Assembly (NCBI GenBank): GCA_015075635.1
Contig: JABTUA010000001.1
Coordinates: 1,240,001-1,304,000 of the forward strand
From: Polyangiaceae bacterium
Lineage (GTDB): Bacteria; Myxococcota_A; Polyangia; Polyangiales; Polyangiaceae
DNA: 64,000 nucleotides
Reading direction: 5' to 3'
Below, one piece after another: positions 45,851 to 53,966 of the stretch. Position 1 is the stretch's first letter, and each line of letters starts with the position of its first letter. A model generated the notes under the pieces. The model was not told where the DNA came from. It worked only from the letters and a program-made list of their open reading frames with translations, and did no database searches. The position numbers were made by a program, and so were the translations under genes.

Positions 45851-46576
45851 ATGTCGTCGCTCATCCGACTCAGCGGCGTGTGCAAAGACTACCTGACCGG
45901 CCCGGAGGTCGTGCACGCCCTCGCCGACGTCGAGCTCGAGATCGGCGCCGGCGAGCTGTGCGCCGTCGTGGGAACGAGCGGCAGCGGCAAAAGCACGCTG
46001 ATGAACATCCTGGGCTGTCTGGACCGCCCCACCCGCGGCCGCTACGAGCTGGCGGGCATCGACGTGACCGAGCGCTCCATCGACCAGCGGGCGCTGGTCC
46101 GAAACCGCCTGATCGGCTTCGTGTTCCAAGGTTTCAACCTGCTCCCGCGCACCACGGCGCTGGAGAACGTCGAGCTGCCGCTGGTGTACCGCGGGGTGAG
46201 CGGTCGCGACCGGTTCCGCCGTGCCGCCCGCGCGCTGGCGCAGGTGGGCCTGGCGGATCGCGCGCACCACACGCCGGCGCAGCTCTCCGGCGGGCAGCAG
46301 CAGCGCGTGGCCATCGCCCGCGCGCTGGTCACGAACCCGCCGCTCCTGCTCGCGGACGAGCCGACCGGCAACCTGGATACGCGCACCAGCCACGAGGTCC
46401 TTGCGCTGCTCCAGGCGCTCTCCGAGGACCACGGCATCACCGTCGTGATCGTCACCCACGAAGCCGACATCGCGGCCTGTGCCCGCCGCATCATCACGGT
46501 GCGCGACGGCCGCATATTCCGCGACGAGAGGAACGAGAACCCCCGGGTCGCCGCCGCCGTGGAGAGCAGGCCATGA
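45851..46576 (+). CDS. ABC exporter ATPase, MacB/LolD type
   Basis: 241 residues, a stand-alone nucleotide-binding domain. Walker A GTSGSGKST, Q-loop FQGFNLLPRTTALENVELP, signature LSGGQQQR, Walker B LLLADEPTGNLD, switch His in VTHEADIA. LNxLGxLDRPT-like spacing marks the MacB/LolD/FtsE group. In MacB the ATPase is fused to the permease; here it is separate. ATGA overlap with the first permease gene. Confidence 0.95.
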   Translation: MSSLIRLSGVCKDYLTGPEVVHALADVELEIGAGELCAVVGTSGSGKSTLMNILGCLDRPTRGRYELAGIDVTERSIDQRALVRNRLIGFVFQGFNLLPRTTALENVELPLVYRGVSGRDRFRRAARALAQVGLADRAHHTPAQLSGGQQQRVAIARALVTNPPLLLADEPTGNLDTRTSHEVLALLQALSEDHGITVVIVTHEADIAACARRIITVRDGRIFRDERNENPRVAAAVESRP

Positions 46577-47796
46577 ACGCGATCCTGACGTCGTTCCGCA
46601 TGGCGATGCTCGCGCTGGTGCGGCAGCGACTGCGCTCGCTCCTCACCTCGGTGGGGATCTTGATCGGCGTCGCCGCGGTGGTGCTGGTGGCGGCCCTGGG
46701 CACCGGCGCGCGGAGCGAGATCGACAAGCAGATCCAGAGCCTGGGCTCCAACGTGGTCTTCATCTTCTCGCAGCCGGCGGCCAAGAGCGGCGCCAAGTCC
46801 CGGGCCAACATGGGCATGGGGCTCACCGAGCGGGACGCCGAGGCCATCCGTCGGGAGGCCACCGCGGTCACGGCGGTCACGGTCTACTCGGAGGTCAACG
46901 CTCAGGTCGTCAGCGAGCTCGGCAACGGGAAGATAGGCGTGATGGGCGTGGACGAGAGCTACTTCGAGGTGCGGGGCTACGAAGTGGCGACGGGGCGGCG
47001 CTTCAACGAGAGCGAGGCCCAGACCAAGGCGAAGGTCGCGCTGATCGCGCCGACGGCCCAGCAGAAGCTCTTCGGCAACCAGGATCCGGTCGGCCGCTGG
47101 GTGCGCGTCGGCAAGCACCCCTTCCAGATCATCGGCACGCTGCGCTCGAAGGGGCAGTCTCCCTTCGAGGACCAGGACGACCGGCTCCTGATCCCGATCG
47201 GCACTTGGCGTTCGCGGGTCGTCCCGACCCTGGGGGATCGCGTGCAGCTGGTGATGGCCTCGGCCAAGAGCGCCGAGCACTCCAGCGAGGCGGAGCGGCA
47301 GGTGCGGCAGATCCTGATGCAGCGTCACCAGATCGCCGAGGGTGAGGAGCCGGACTTCCGCATCGGAACCCAGCAGGAGTTCCAGAGGATGCAGGAGGGG
47401 ATCTTCACGGTGCTGACCGTGCTGCTGTTGTCGGTGGCCGCGATTTCGCTCCTGGTGGGCGGCGTCGGCGTGATGAACATCATGCTGGTCGGGGTCACCG
47501 AGCGCACGCGGGAGATCGGCATCCGCATGGCCATCGGCGCCAAGCCCGGCGACATCCAGGCTCAGTTCCTGCTGGAGTCGATCGCGCTCACGCTGTTCGG
47601 GGGCCTGGCGGGCATCCTGACGGCGACGCTCTTGATGCTCGCGTTCGCCAAGGAGCTCGGCTTCCCGATGCGGCTCAGCCCCGAGGCCGTGGGGGTGGCG
47701 CTCTCCACCAGCGTGATCATCGGGCTCGCGTTCGGGTTCTGGCCCGCGCGGCGCGCCGCACACCTCGACCCCATCGAGGCGCTGCGCCATGAGTAG
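46573..47796 (+). CDS. MacB-type ABC permease 1
   Basis: 407 residues with four transmembrane helices: one at the N-terminus (LLTSVGILIGVAAVVLVAALG) and three at the C-terminus, with a large periplasmic MacB_PCD domain between (GVDESYFEVRGYEVATGRRF, KVALIAPTAQQKLFG). The FtsX-type signature is GVGVMNIMLVGVTERTREIG. It is the first of two permeases after the ATPase, sharing about half their positions with the second, so the exporter may be a heterodimer. Confidence 0.94.
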   Translation: MNAILTSFRMAMLALVRQRLRSLLTSVGILIGVAAVVLVAALGTGARSEIDKQIQSLGSNVVFIFSQPAAKSGAKSRANMGMGLTERDAEAIRREATAVTAVTVYSEVNAQVVSELGNGKIGVMGVDESYFEVRGYEVATGRRFNESEAQTKAKVALIAPTAQQKLFGNQDPVGRWVRVGKHPFQIIGTLRSKGQSPFEDQDDRLLIPIGTWRSRVVPTLGDRVQLVMASAKSAEHSSEAERQVRQILMQRHQIAEGEEPDFRIGTQQEFQRMQEGIFTVLTVLLLSVAAISLLVGGVGVMNIMLVGVTERTREIGIRMAIGAKPGDIQAQFLLESIALTLFGGLAGILTATLLMLAFAKELGFPMRLSPEAVGVALSTSVIIGLAFGFWPARRAAHLDPIEALRHE

Positions 47797-49024
47797 GATC
47801 TTCGGCGCCGCCTGGACCGCGCTCCTGCTCGCGATGGGCGCGCTCCGGCGCAGCCCGCTGCGCGCCAGCCTGACGGCCCTCGGCATCCTGATCGGCGTCG
47901 CCGCCGTCACCATCGTGGTCGCCCTGGGCGAGGGCGCGACGCAGCAGATCTCCGGCCGTATCGACAGCATGGGCGAGAACGCGCTGATGGTGATGCCGGC
48001 CGAGACGCTGAAGAGCGGCGTGCGCGACGAGCGCGCAGCCGGCATCCTCACCGAAGGCGACGCCGACGCCCTCGCCGAGGAGGCTCCGGCCATCGAGAAG
48101 GCGGCGCCGCTCCTGTTCAGCTCCGCGCAGGTGGCGTGGCGCGACGCCAACACGCCCACGATGATCGTGGGCAGCAAGCGCGCCTTCTTCGACATCCGCC
48201 GCTGGAAGCTCGGCTCCGGCACGCTCTGGACGGCCAGCAGCGAGACCATCGGCGAGAAGGTGTGCGTGATCGGTGTCACCGTGAAGGAGAGCCTGTTCGG
48301 CGCCGAAGATCCCGTCGGGCAGGTGCTGCGCATCGGGCGCCATCCGTTCCGCATCGTCGGCGTGCTGGAGCAGAAAGGGCAGGGCCCGTTCGGCAACGAC
48401 CAGGACGACGTCGTGGTGATGCCGGTCGCGACCCTGCGCGCCAAGTTGCTCCAGACCCGTCCGGGCCAGGTGGGGCGCATCCTCTTGCAGGGCGCGACGC
48501 CGGACTCCGCCGCCGAGGTCGAGCGGCAGGCCACTGCGATCCTGCGCCAGCGTCACGGCCTGACGGAGGGCGCCGAGAACGACTTCCGCATCCGCAGCCA
48601 GGAGGACTTCCGGCGGCGGCAGGAGGGCATCCTGAGCACGCTGCGCACGCTCCTGCTCTCGATCGCGCTGGTCAGCCTGGTGGTCGGCGGGATCGGCGTG
48701 ATGAACATCATGCTGGTCAGCGTCACCGAGCGCACGCGCGAGATCGGCATCCGCATGGCGATCGGCGCCCGCGAGATCGACATCCTGTTCCAGTTCCTGG
48801 TCGAGGCCGTGGTGCTGTCGCTCCTGGGCGGAGCGGCCGGCACGCTCCTGGCCGTGCTGGCGGTGCGCAGCATCGCCAAGGCCTTGGGCTGGGACATGGG
48901 CGTGTCCACCGACGCGTTGATGGTGGCCCTCGGTGTGAGCACGACCATCGGCGTGACGTTCGGCTTCTTCCCGGCCCGCCGGGCGGCGCGTCTGGACCCC
49001 ATTCACGCGCTCCGGCGGGAGTAG
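47789..49024 (+). CDS. MacB-type ABC permease 2
   Basis: 411 residues, overlapping the first permease by 8 bp. Same layout: LTALGILIGVAAVTIVVALG, periplasmic domain with VGSKRAFFDIRRWKLGSGTL and VCVIGVTVKESLFGAEDPVG, and FtsX signature GIGVMNIMLVSVTERTREIG. With permease 1 it probably forms the membrane part of one exporter. Last gene of the operon; its stop begins convergent junction 8 where one GCCACG array lies 33 bp away. Confidence 0.94.
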   Translation: MSRIFGAAWTALLLAMGALRRSPLRASLTALGILIGVAAVTIVVALGEGATQQISGRIDSMGENALMVMPAETLKSGVRDERAAGILTEGDADALAEEAPAIEKAAPLLFSSAQVAWRDANTPTMIVGSKRAFFDIRRWKLGSGTLWTASSETIGEKVCVIGVTVKESLFGAEDPVGQVLRIGRHPFRIVGVLEQKGQGPFGNDQDDVVVMPVATLRAKLLQTRPGQVGRILLQGATPDSAAEVERQATAILRQRHGLTEGAENDFRIRSQEDFRRRQEGILSTLRTLLLSIALVSLVVGGIGVMNIMLVSVTERTREIGIRMAIGAREIDILFQFLVEAVVLSLLGGAAGTLLAVLAVRSIAKALGWDMGVSTDALMVALGVSTTIGVTFGFFPARRAARLDPIHALRRE

Positions 49025-49056
49025 CTCCCCGGCGCGGAGCGGGTGCTGGAGAGATG

Positions 49057-49089
49057 GCGCCACGACGCCACGAGCGCCACGACGCCACG
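49057..49089 (+). repeat. GCCACG array followed by an AAG run (single array junction)
   Basis: Four GCCACG units then GAAGAAGAAGAAGAAGAAG. Lies between the permease stop (49024) and the DUF559 stop (49143), GCCACG on the plus strand. It is the only array junction with no opposite-sense partner. Confidence 0.8.
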
Positions 49090-49142
49090 AAGAAGAAGAA
49101 GAAGAAGAAGCAATCTTTGTCTCAGAGGCAGAGGCGCAGGCC

Positions 49143-49508
49143 TCAGCCGACGAGCGCTTGCCGCACCTGCAGGAGCGCTTCGGGCAGGGCGCCCAGCACG
49201 AGCTGTGCGTCGAGCCGGAGCACGCGGTAGCCGAGGCGCCGGAGCGCCCGTTCCCGCCGCGCGTCGGCGGCGACTCGCCTGCAGTGGTAGCCCCCGTCCA
49301 CCTCGATGACGAGCCTCGCCGAGGGCACGACGAAGTCCGCGATGTAGTTCCCGAGCACCACCTGACGGCGGACCTCGACGCCGAGCTTCTTGGCCCGCAG
49401 CGCCTGCCAGAGGGCGGCCTCCGACCGGGTGGGCGCCGCACGCATCTCGGCGGCACGCTGCGAGAGGACTTGCTGGCGACGAAGCTGAGTGATGGGGCGA
49501 GCGGACAT
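49143..49508 (-). CDS. DUF559 domain protein (endonuclease-like fold)
   Basis: 121 residues. LRRQQVLSQRAAEMRAAPTR is the family N-terminus; the core is EAALWQALRAKKLGVEVRRQVVLG, YIADFVVPSARLVIEVDGG (Asp and Glu-x-Asp of a restriction-endonuclease-like fold) and RRERALRRLGYRVLRLD. It resembles DUF559/Vsr-type proteins, thought to be nucleases of unknown target. GGAGG sits 6 nt before the ATG. It is next to an IS110 element and repeats, so transfer is possible, but its codon use looks native. Confidence 0.88.
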   Translation of the reverse strand: MSARPITQLRRQQVLSQRAAEMRAAPTRSEAALWQALRAKKLGVEVRRQVVLGNYIADFVVPSARLVIEVDGGYHCRRVAADARRERALRRLGYRVLRLDAQLVLGALPEALLQVRQALVG

Positions 49509-49706
49509 GGGTTCCTCCGAGGCCCGGCGTGGTGGGCGGGCTTCGCGACCCAGGGCGCACGATCTGTGACACGCCGCCTGTGGCGCTCTCAGCCTCGTAT
49601 TCGTCGACACATTCGGCCCGTTGCTTCGAGTGATCGAGCGGCGTGGCGCAGAGCGTGCGCCGGTTGAGCGGAGCCCGACCACCGCGCCGGGCCGAGGACA
49701 CCAGGC

Positions 49707-49853
49707 CGCTCGCAGCAGCGTGCGACGACGTGCCAGCTACGGAACACCGCACGTAGCGACGAGCGAAGACGCACCGAGCTCGGGACGACCCGTCTTCCCC
49801 ATTCGCGCGAAGCGCGAATTTGGGGAAGACCGACGCCGCGCAGCGGCGGCGAG
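49707..49853 (+). repeat. 147-bp dispersed repeat, copy A (inverted copy at 59630-59776)
   Basis: Differs from the copy at 59630-59776 (opposite strand) by a single base that I could find. It runs from CGCTCGCAGCAGCGTGCG to CAGCGGCGGCGAG and contains the hairpin at 49792-49830. In copy B this sequence continues directly into TTGGGGCAGGAAATGCGCC; here that continuation lies at 51493, after the IS element. Confidence 0.9.
49792..49830 (+). repeat. Long hairpin: 17-bp stem
   Basis: GTCTTCCCCATTCGCGC, loop GAA, GCGCGAAT, one bulged T, TGGGGAAGAC. The stem is perfect apart from the bulge. Such hairpins inside dispersed repeats resemble REP elements. The same hairpin is at 59653-59691. Confidence 0.85.
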
Positions 49854-51489
49854 GCATAAGACGGGGGTGGCGGTTGGAACGCTCGGTTCAGCTGTTCTCA
49901 GAGTGCTCGCGCTGACTGTGTGGCTGAGCGCCCATCGCCTGGAACGCGTGCTCTGCGACCGGCGTCCTCCGGTGGTGGTACTGCCTCAAGTGCAAACCGA
50001 AACAGCCACCAAGGAGGACACCGATGGATCGCTATATAGGACTCGACGCGCATTCGCAAACCTGCACGTTCGCGGTGATGGGCTCGGCAGGCCGTCAGCT
50101 ACGCGAGCAAACGCTCGAGACGAACGCGAAAGTGCTGATCGACTTCGTTCGCACCATTCCCGGACAGCGTCGCCTGTGCATGGAGGAGGGCACCCTCAGC
50201 GAATGGCTCTGCGAGGTCCTGGAGCCGCACGTGGCGGAGCTCGTGGTGGTCCAGCCCGACAAGCATGCCGGAGCGAAGAACGACCCATCGATGCCTGGAA
50301 TCTCGCCTCGAAGCTCCGCAAGGGCGACCTCGAGAACGTCGTTTTTCAAGGCGCGCGGCCGCTTCACGCAGCTGCGCGAGGCGGTGCGAGCTCATCGGGT
50401 CACTACTGCCGACGTGGTCCGCACGAAGCTCAGGCTCAATGCGCTGTATCGCTCTCGGGGCATCCACGGCATGGGCAACGAGATCTACGACCCGGATACC
50501 CGAGATCAGTGGCTGCCGAAGCTGCCGCCGGCCCGAGCGCGCATGGCTCAGCTGCTGTCGACCGAGCTCGACGGTCTGTGCGAAGTCCGCGAACAGGCGG
50601 AGATATGGCTGCTCGAGCAAGCACGGGAGCATGCGGAGGTGCGCCGGCTGACGACGCTGCCAGGTATCGGCCCGGTGCGCGCAGCGTACATCGTCGCGAT
50701 CGTCGTCACGCCGTTCCGCTTTTCCACGAAGCGCGACTTCTTCGGGTACTGCGGCCTCGGCATCGTCACGCGCAGCTCGTCGGACTACGAGCGCGACGAG
50801 CGGAGCCAGCGCTGGGTGCGCCGTCAGGTCGCCCACACCCGCGGCCTCAACCGCAACCGCAATCCCCTGCTGAAGGCCATATTCAAAGGCGCGGCGCTCA
50901 GCGTCATCGCCCAGACCGATCACCCGCTGCGCCGCGACTACGACCGGCTGCTGCAGAACTCAAGCCACCGCTCGCCCGCCTGACGATTGCGTCGCATCGC
51001 TTCGGCCACCCTGGCGATCTGGAAAAAAGGAGGAGTACGACCCGGCCAAGCACTGCACGACAGACGCGAAGTAGCTGCTCGCCACTCGCGCTCTCGGTGC
51101 AGATGGAGCGAATGCTCGCCGGCGGCTCCCAAAAACTTCGAGGACAAGCACCCATGCCCCAACTGGCCCCCTGTACGCGCAGCGGAGGTCCCCATGCGAG
51201 GTTGTGCGTCCTCGGAGCATCTACTGAAGCCATGGACCCAAGAGGCCCTTCCAGGAGGATCGTGCCGCCCTAATCGGACAGGCACGGACATCTACTTTCA
51301 GAACGCCATCAGCAGCTCATCGTCTCCGCACCGCGACACGCCGTCTCGATCAGCGCCGCCAGACTCGCGTACCTGGAAAGGCGCTAGCCCCGAGCGCTAC
51401 TCCGTGACTGCTAGCCAACCGCCCGACGCGCGAACTGCGTCGTGGGCCCTGGCCACGCGAAGAACCATTCTTGACATCTCCCCCTCCAG
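49854..51489 (+). mobile_element. IS110-family insertion element
   Basis: About 1.64 kb between two halves of a repeat that is contiguous elsewhere (59487-59776). Both borders share the trinucleotide GAG (49851-49853 and 51490-51492). The element holds one transposase gene (50024-50983), a 170-nt 5' noncoding region (49854-50023) and a 506-nt 3' noncoding region (50984-51489). No terminal inverted repeats are seen, as expected for IS110. In this family one noncoding end encodes a bridge RNA; which end does so here is unknown. IS110 elements are known to target REP-type repeats, which fits the adjacent hairpin. Confidence 0.75.
50024..50983 (+). CDS. IS110-family transposase with an internal frameshifted stretch
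   Basis: 319 residues as read. DEDD RuvC-like domain: YIGLDAH (Asp8), MEEGTLSEW (Glu54/55) and KND (Asp87). The C-terminal Transposase_20 domain has LTTLPGIGPVRAAYIVAIVV, FGYCGLGIVTRSSSDY and NPLLKAIFKGAA with the serine region. Residues 88-107 do not resemble the family: the family sequence (IDAWNLASKLRKGDLENVV) is found in another frame between 50287 and 50346. One base is missing at 50285-50286, and one extra T is in the run at 50342-50346, which restores frame. The fourth catalytic Asp is thereby lost. Either inactive or a sequencing artefact. Confidence 0.88.
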   Translation: MDRYIGLDAHSQTCTFAVMGSAGRQLREQTLETNAKVLIDFVRTIPGQRRLCMEEGTLSEWLCEVLEPHVAELVVVQPDKHAGAKNDPSMPGISPRSSARATSRTSFFKARGRFTQLREAVRAHRVTTADVVRTKLRLNALYRSRGIHGMGNEIYDPDTRDQWLPKLPPARARMAQLLSTELDGLCEVREQAEIWLLEQAREHAEVRRLTTLPGIGPVRAAYIVAIVVTPFRFSTKRDFFGYCGLGIVTRSSSDYERDERSQRWVRRQVAHTRGLNRNRNPLLKAIFKGAALSVIAQTDHPLRRDYDRLLQNSSHRSPA

Positions 51490-51634
51490 GAGTTGGGGCA
51501 GGAAATGCGCCACGACGCCACGAGCGCCACGACGCCACGAAGAAGAGAGAAGAAGATCTTGGTGTCAGACCTGGGGGCTCGTCGCCCACTGCACGGGTCG
51601 GTCCTCCCCGGGCGCTGATCCCAGCACGTCATCC
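51490..51634 (+). repeat. Second half of the composite dispersed repeat, copy A
   Basis: Matches the reverse complement of 59487-59632 with scattered changes: TTGGGGCAGGAAATGCGCC, a GCCACG array (51507-51540), GAAGAAGA run, GGTGTCA, and GCTGATCCCAGCACGTCATCC. In copy B it directly follows the 147-bp hairpin repeat. Confidence 0.85.
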
Positions 51635-51657
51635 TGCTCGCCTCGGGGTTCCGATGC

Positions 51658-51840
51658 GTGGAACGTCCATCCCGCGGACATTCGGCGCGTCGCAGGCCGC
51701 TGCGCTGCGCGGAACGTCCATCCCGCGGACATCCGGTGCGTCGCAGTGGGTTTGCGCTGCGCGGAACGTCCATCCCGCGGACATCCGGTGCGTCGCAGGC
51801 GGTTGCGCTGCGCGGAACGTCCATCCCGCGGACATCCGAG
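51658..51840 (+). repeat. Four-copy tandem repeat of 51-52 bp
   Basis: GGAACGTCCATCCCGCGGAC recurs at 51660, 51711, 51763 and 51814 (periods 51, 52, 51). About 45 bp is near-invariant, including CGGTGCGTCGCAG; 6-7 bp just before GCGCTGCGC vary. Contains the short inverted pair GTCC/GGAC. The variable part is much too short for CRISPR spacers. Confidence 0.9.
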
Positions 51841-51950
51841 CGCTCGCCGCCGTCGCGCTGGACGTCGACGGCTCGGTCCAGGAGAGATGAACCTCTCCGA
51901 GGGGAACTCCTCGCGGTCAGAAGGTCCTCGTCAGGTCCGCAAACAATGGT

Positions 51951-51982
51951 CGTGGCGTCGTGGCGTCGTGGCGCCGTGGCGC
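51951..51982 (-). repeat. Inverted GCCACG array (right side, junction 9)
   Basis: CGTGGCGTCGTGGCGTCGTG then GCGCCGTGGCGCAAC. It is the opposite-sense partner of the array at 51507-51540 and reads GCCACG on the strand of the S1-domain gene ending at 52115. A decayed array GTTGCGTCGTTGCGC follows at 52061. Also nearby, AAGGTCCTCGTCAG is repeated at 51921 and 52030. Confidence 0.8.
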
Positions 51983-52114
51983 AACTTCTTCTGCTGCCCA
52001 ACCCGGACAGGGTTCCGGGTCGGAAGGTGGAAGGTCCTCGTCAGCTCCCGCAAGAACGACAAGTCGTTGCGTCGTTGCGCAGATTCTTCGAGTCGGCGCC
52101 CTCGAGCGGGGCGG

Positions 52115-53902
52115 TCAGCCGCCGAGCTTCTTCTTGAGCAGGTCGCCGAGGGTGCCGAAACCGCCCTCTTTTTGCAGGGCCTGGCGGTACTCGCGGTGCG
52201 CGCGGCGCTCCTCGTCTTCGGCCATGGCCTTGATGCTGAGCTTCGGCTCGCCGCGGCGCGGATCGACCTCGAGCACTTTGACGTCGAGGATGGAGCCCAT
52301 CTTGAAGTGCTTGCGGAGGTCGGTCCCCCGCGGCGTGCCGGTCTGGCCGGCGGGCAAGAAGCCACGCGCGGCGCGGCCGGTGACCCCCAGGATGCGCACG
52401 ATCAGGCCCGAGGCCTCGTGCTTGATCACCTCCACCTTGACCACGGCGTTGCGCGCGACCTTCTGCGGCGCCTCGTCGGCGCGCTCCGGCGGGGGCGCGG
52501 GGTGCAGCGCGATCTTCTTGGTGCGCGTGTCGAAGTTGGAGACGACGACGTCGACGTCCTGACCCTCCTTCAGCACCTCGTTCGGGTGCTCGATGCGGGT
52601 CAGCGAGAGATCGGTGATGTGAATCAGGCCCTCGACGCCCGGCTCGAGCTCGACGAACGCGCCGAAGTCGAGCAGCCGCTGCACCTTGCCGGTGTGGCGC
52701 GAGCCCTGCGCGTACTTCTCGCGGGCCGCGGCCCAAGGGTCTTCGATCAGGGCCTTGCGGCTGAGCCAGATCTTGCCCTTCTCGTCGATCTTCAGGATCT
52801 TGACCTCGACCTCGGCGCCGGGGCGCACGAGGTCGGCCATGCGCGCGCGCGCGTCGTGGCTCGCCTCCGAGATGTGGACGAGGCCTTCCAGGTTCTCCGC
52901 CTCCGGCAGCGCGACGAACGCCCCCCACTCGACCACGGTGCGGACGATGCCCTTCAGCACCTGGCCCTCGGTGAGCAGGGTCAGCGCGTGCTTGCGGCGC
53001 TCGTGAGCCTCCGCCTCGAGCATCGGGCGCCGCGACACCACTACGTCGCGCCCGGCGTTCTTGTACTGGATCACCTTGAAATCGAGGCGCTGGCCCACCA
53101 GGCCCGTGAAGTTCGCGTTCTGCGGGTGGAGGTCCATGCCGGACGCCGGCGCGAAGGCGCGCAGGCCGGAGATGTCCACCTCGACGCCGCCCTTGATCAC
53201 GCCGGTGACCAGGCCCTGCACCAGCGAGCCGTCCTTGGACGCAGCCTCGACGGCCGGCTTGATCTCTTCCTCACGCAGCGGTTTGCGCGTGAGCACTACC
53301 AGGCCACCGCGCACGCCGTCGTTGTGGATGCGGGCCACGAAGCGGTCGCCGACGCTCGGCACGAGGTCGTCGGCCTCCATCTCGGTACGGTCGAAGATGG
53401 CCAGGGCTTTGCCCGACAGATCGACCATCACGGCCGTGTCGAGCACCGCGGTCACCTTGCCGAAGACCTCTTCGCCGACGTGGAACGGCGCGCGCTCGGT
53501 GGCGGGGCGGTGGGGGCGGTGCTTGCTCGCGTCGTCGCGCGGCTCGGCACCGGAGCCTTCGGCGCCCTCGCCGGGCTTCTTCTTCTTGCGACGCCGGCGC
53601 TTCTTCTTCTTACCGGGCTCGCCTTCGCCGCTCGCGTCGGCACCCTCGCCCGCGCCGGCACCCTCGCCCGCGTCGCTCGCGTCGCTCGCGTCGCCCTCGC
53701 CCTCGCCCTCGACTTCGTCGCCAGCGTCGTCACCCGGTAGGTCTCCGGCCGGCTCGCCTTCGGCGGCGGCAGCCTGCGGCGCCGCGTCCTGCCCCTGGGC
53801 CGCTGCCACTTCGGCGGGAGCTGCCGGAGCCTGCCCGGAAGTGTTCTGCTCCTCACCTTCGGGCGCGGAGTCGGTCGTGGGGGATTCGGTCTCGGTGGAC
53901 AT
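52115..53902 (-). CDS. S1 RNA-binding protein with five S1 domains
   Basis: 595 residues. An acidic Ala/Glu/Gly N-terminus (about 1-95) leads to a strongly basic stretch KKKKRRRRKKKK, then five S1 domains at about 135-205, 220-300, 310-385, 395-470 and 480-575. The third and fourth have the best-kept signature (VVEWGAFVALPEAENLEGLV, LLDFGAFVELEPGVEGLI). It is related to ribosomal protein bS1 in domain type but is shorter and has an unusual charged N-terminus, so a translation or RNA-chaperone role is likely but it may not be the genuine bS1. Right partner of convergent junction 9. Confidence 0.88.
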   Translation of the reverse strand: MSTETESPTTDSAPEGEEQNTSGQAPAAPAEVAAAQGQDAAPQAAAAEGEPAGDLPGDDAGDEVEGEGEGDASDASDAGEGAGAGEGADASGEGEPGKKKKRRRRKKKKPGEGAEGSGAEPRDDASKHRPHRPATERAPFHVGEEVFGKVTAVLDTAVMVDLSGKALAIFDRTEMEADDLVPSVGDRFVARIHNDGVRGGLVVLTRKPLREEEIKPAVEAASKDGSLVQGLVTGVIKGGVEVDISGLRAFAPASGMDLHPQNANFTGLVGQRLDFKVIQYKNAGRDVVVSRRPMLEAEAHERRKHALTLLTEGQVLKGIVRTVVEWGAFVALPEAENLEGLVHISEASHDARARMADLVRPGAEVEVKILKIDEKGKIWLSRKALIEDPWAAAREKYAQGSRHTGKVQRLLDFGAFVELEPGVEGLIHITDLSLTRIEHPNEVLKEGQDVDVVVSNFDTRTKKIALHPAPPPERADEAPQKVARNAVVKVEVIKHEASGLIVRILGVTGRAARGFLPAGQTGTPRGTDLRKHFKMGSILDVKVLEVDPRRGEPKLSIKAMAEDEERRAHREYRQALQKEGGFGTLGDLLKKKLGG

Positions 53903-53915
53903 GCGGGTACCAGTG

Positions 53916-53931
53916 CCCCCTGACTTGGGGG
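53916..53931 (-). promoter_or_regulatory. Short hairpin upstream of the S1-domain gene
   Basis: CCCCC-TGACTT-GGGGG, 5-bp stem with 6-nt loop, lying between the Mrp stop and the S1 gene start. Confidence 0.3.
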
Positions 53932-53966
53932 AACGGCCCTATAACGCGCCTTTTGGCGCCTGCCAA

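Noticed and set aside
46042..48534. 830-codon open frame on the minus strand across the permease genes
   Set aside because: Antisense of well-supported MacB-type genes; no domain and no plausible start signal.
49143..49508. DUF559 gene as cargo of the IS element
   Set aside because: It lies outside the border set by the repeat comparison and has native-looking codon use.
50984..51489. Small genes in the 3' end of the IS element
   Set aside because: Open frames of 80-117 codons exist on both strands but they lack family motifs, codon bias and ribosome sites.
51658..51840. CRISPR array
   Set aside because: Regularly spaced repeats, but the variable parts are only 6-7 bp and no cas gene is present; it is a simple tandem repeat.
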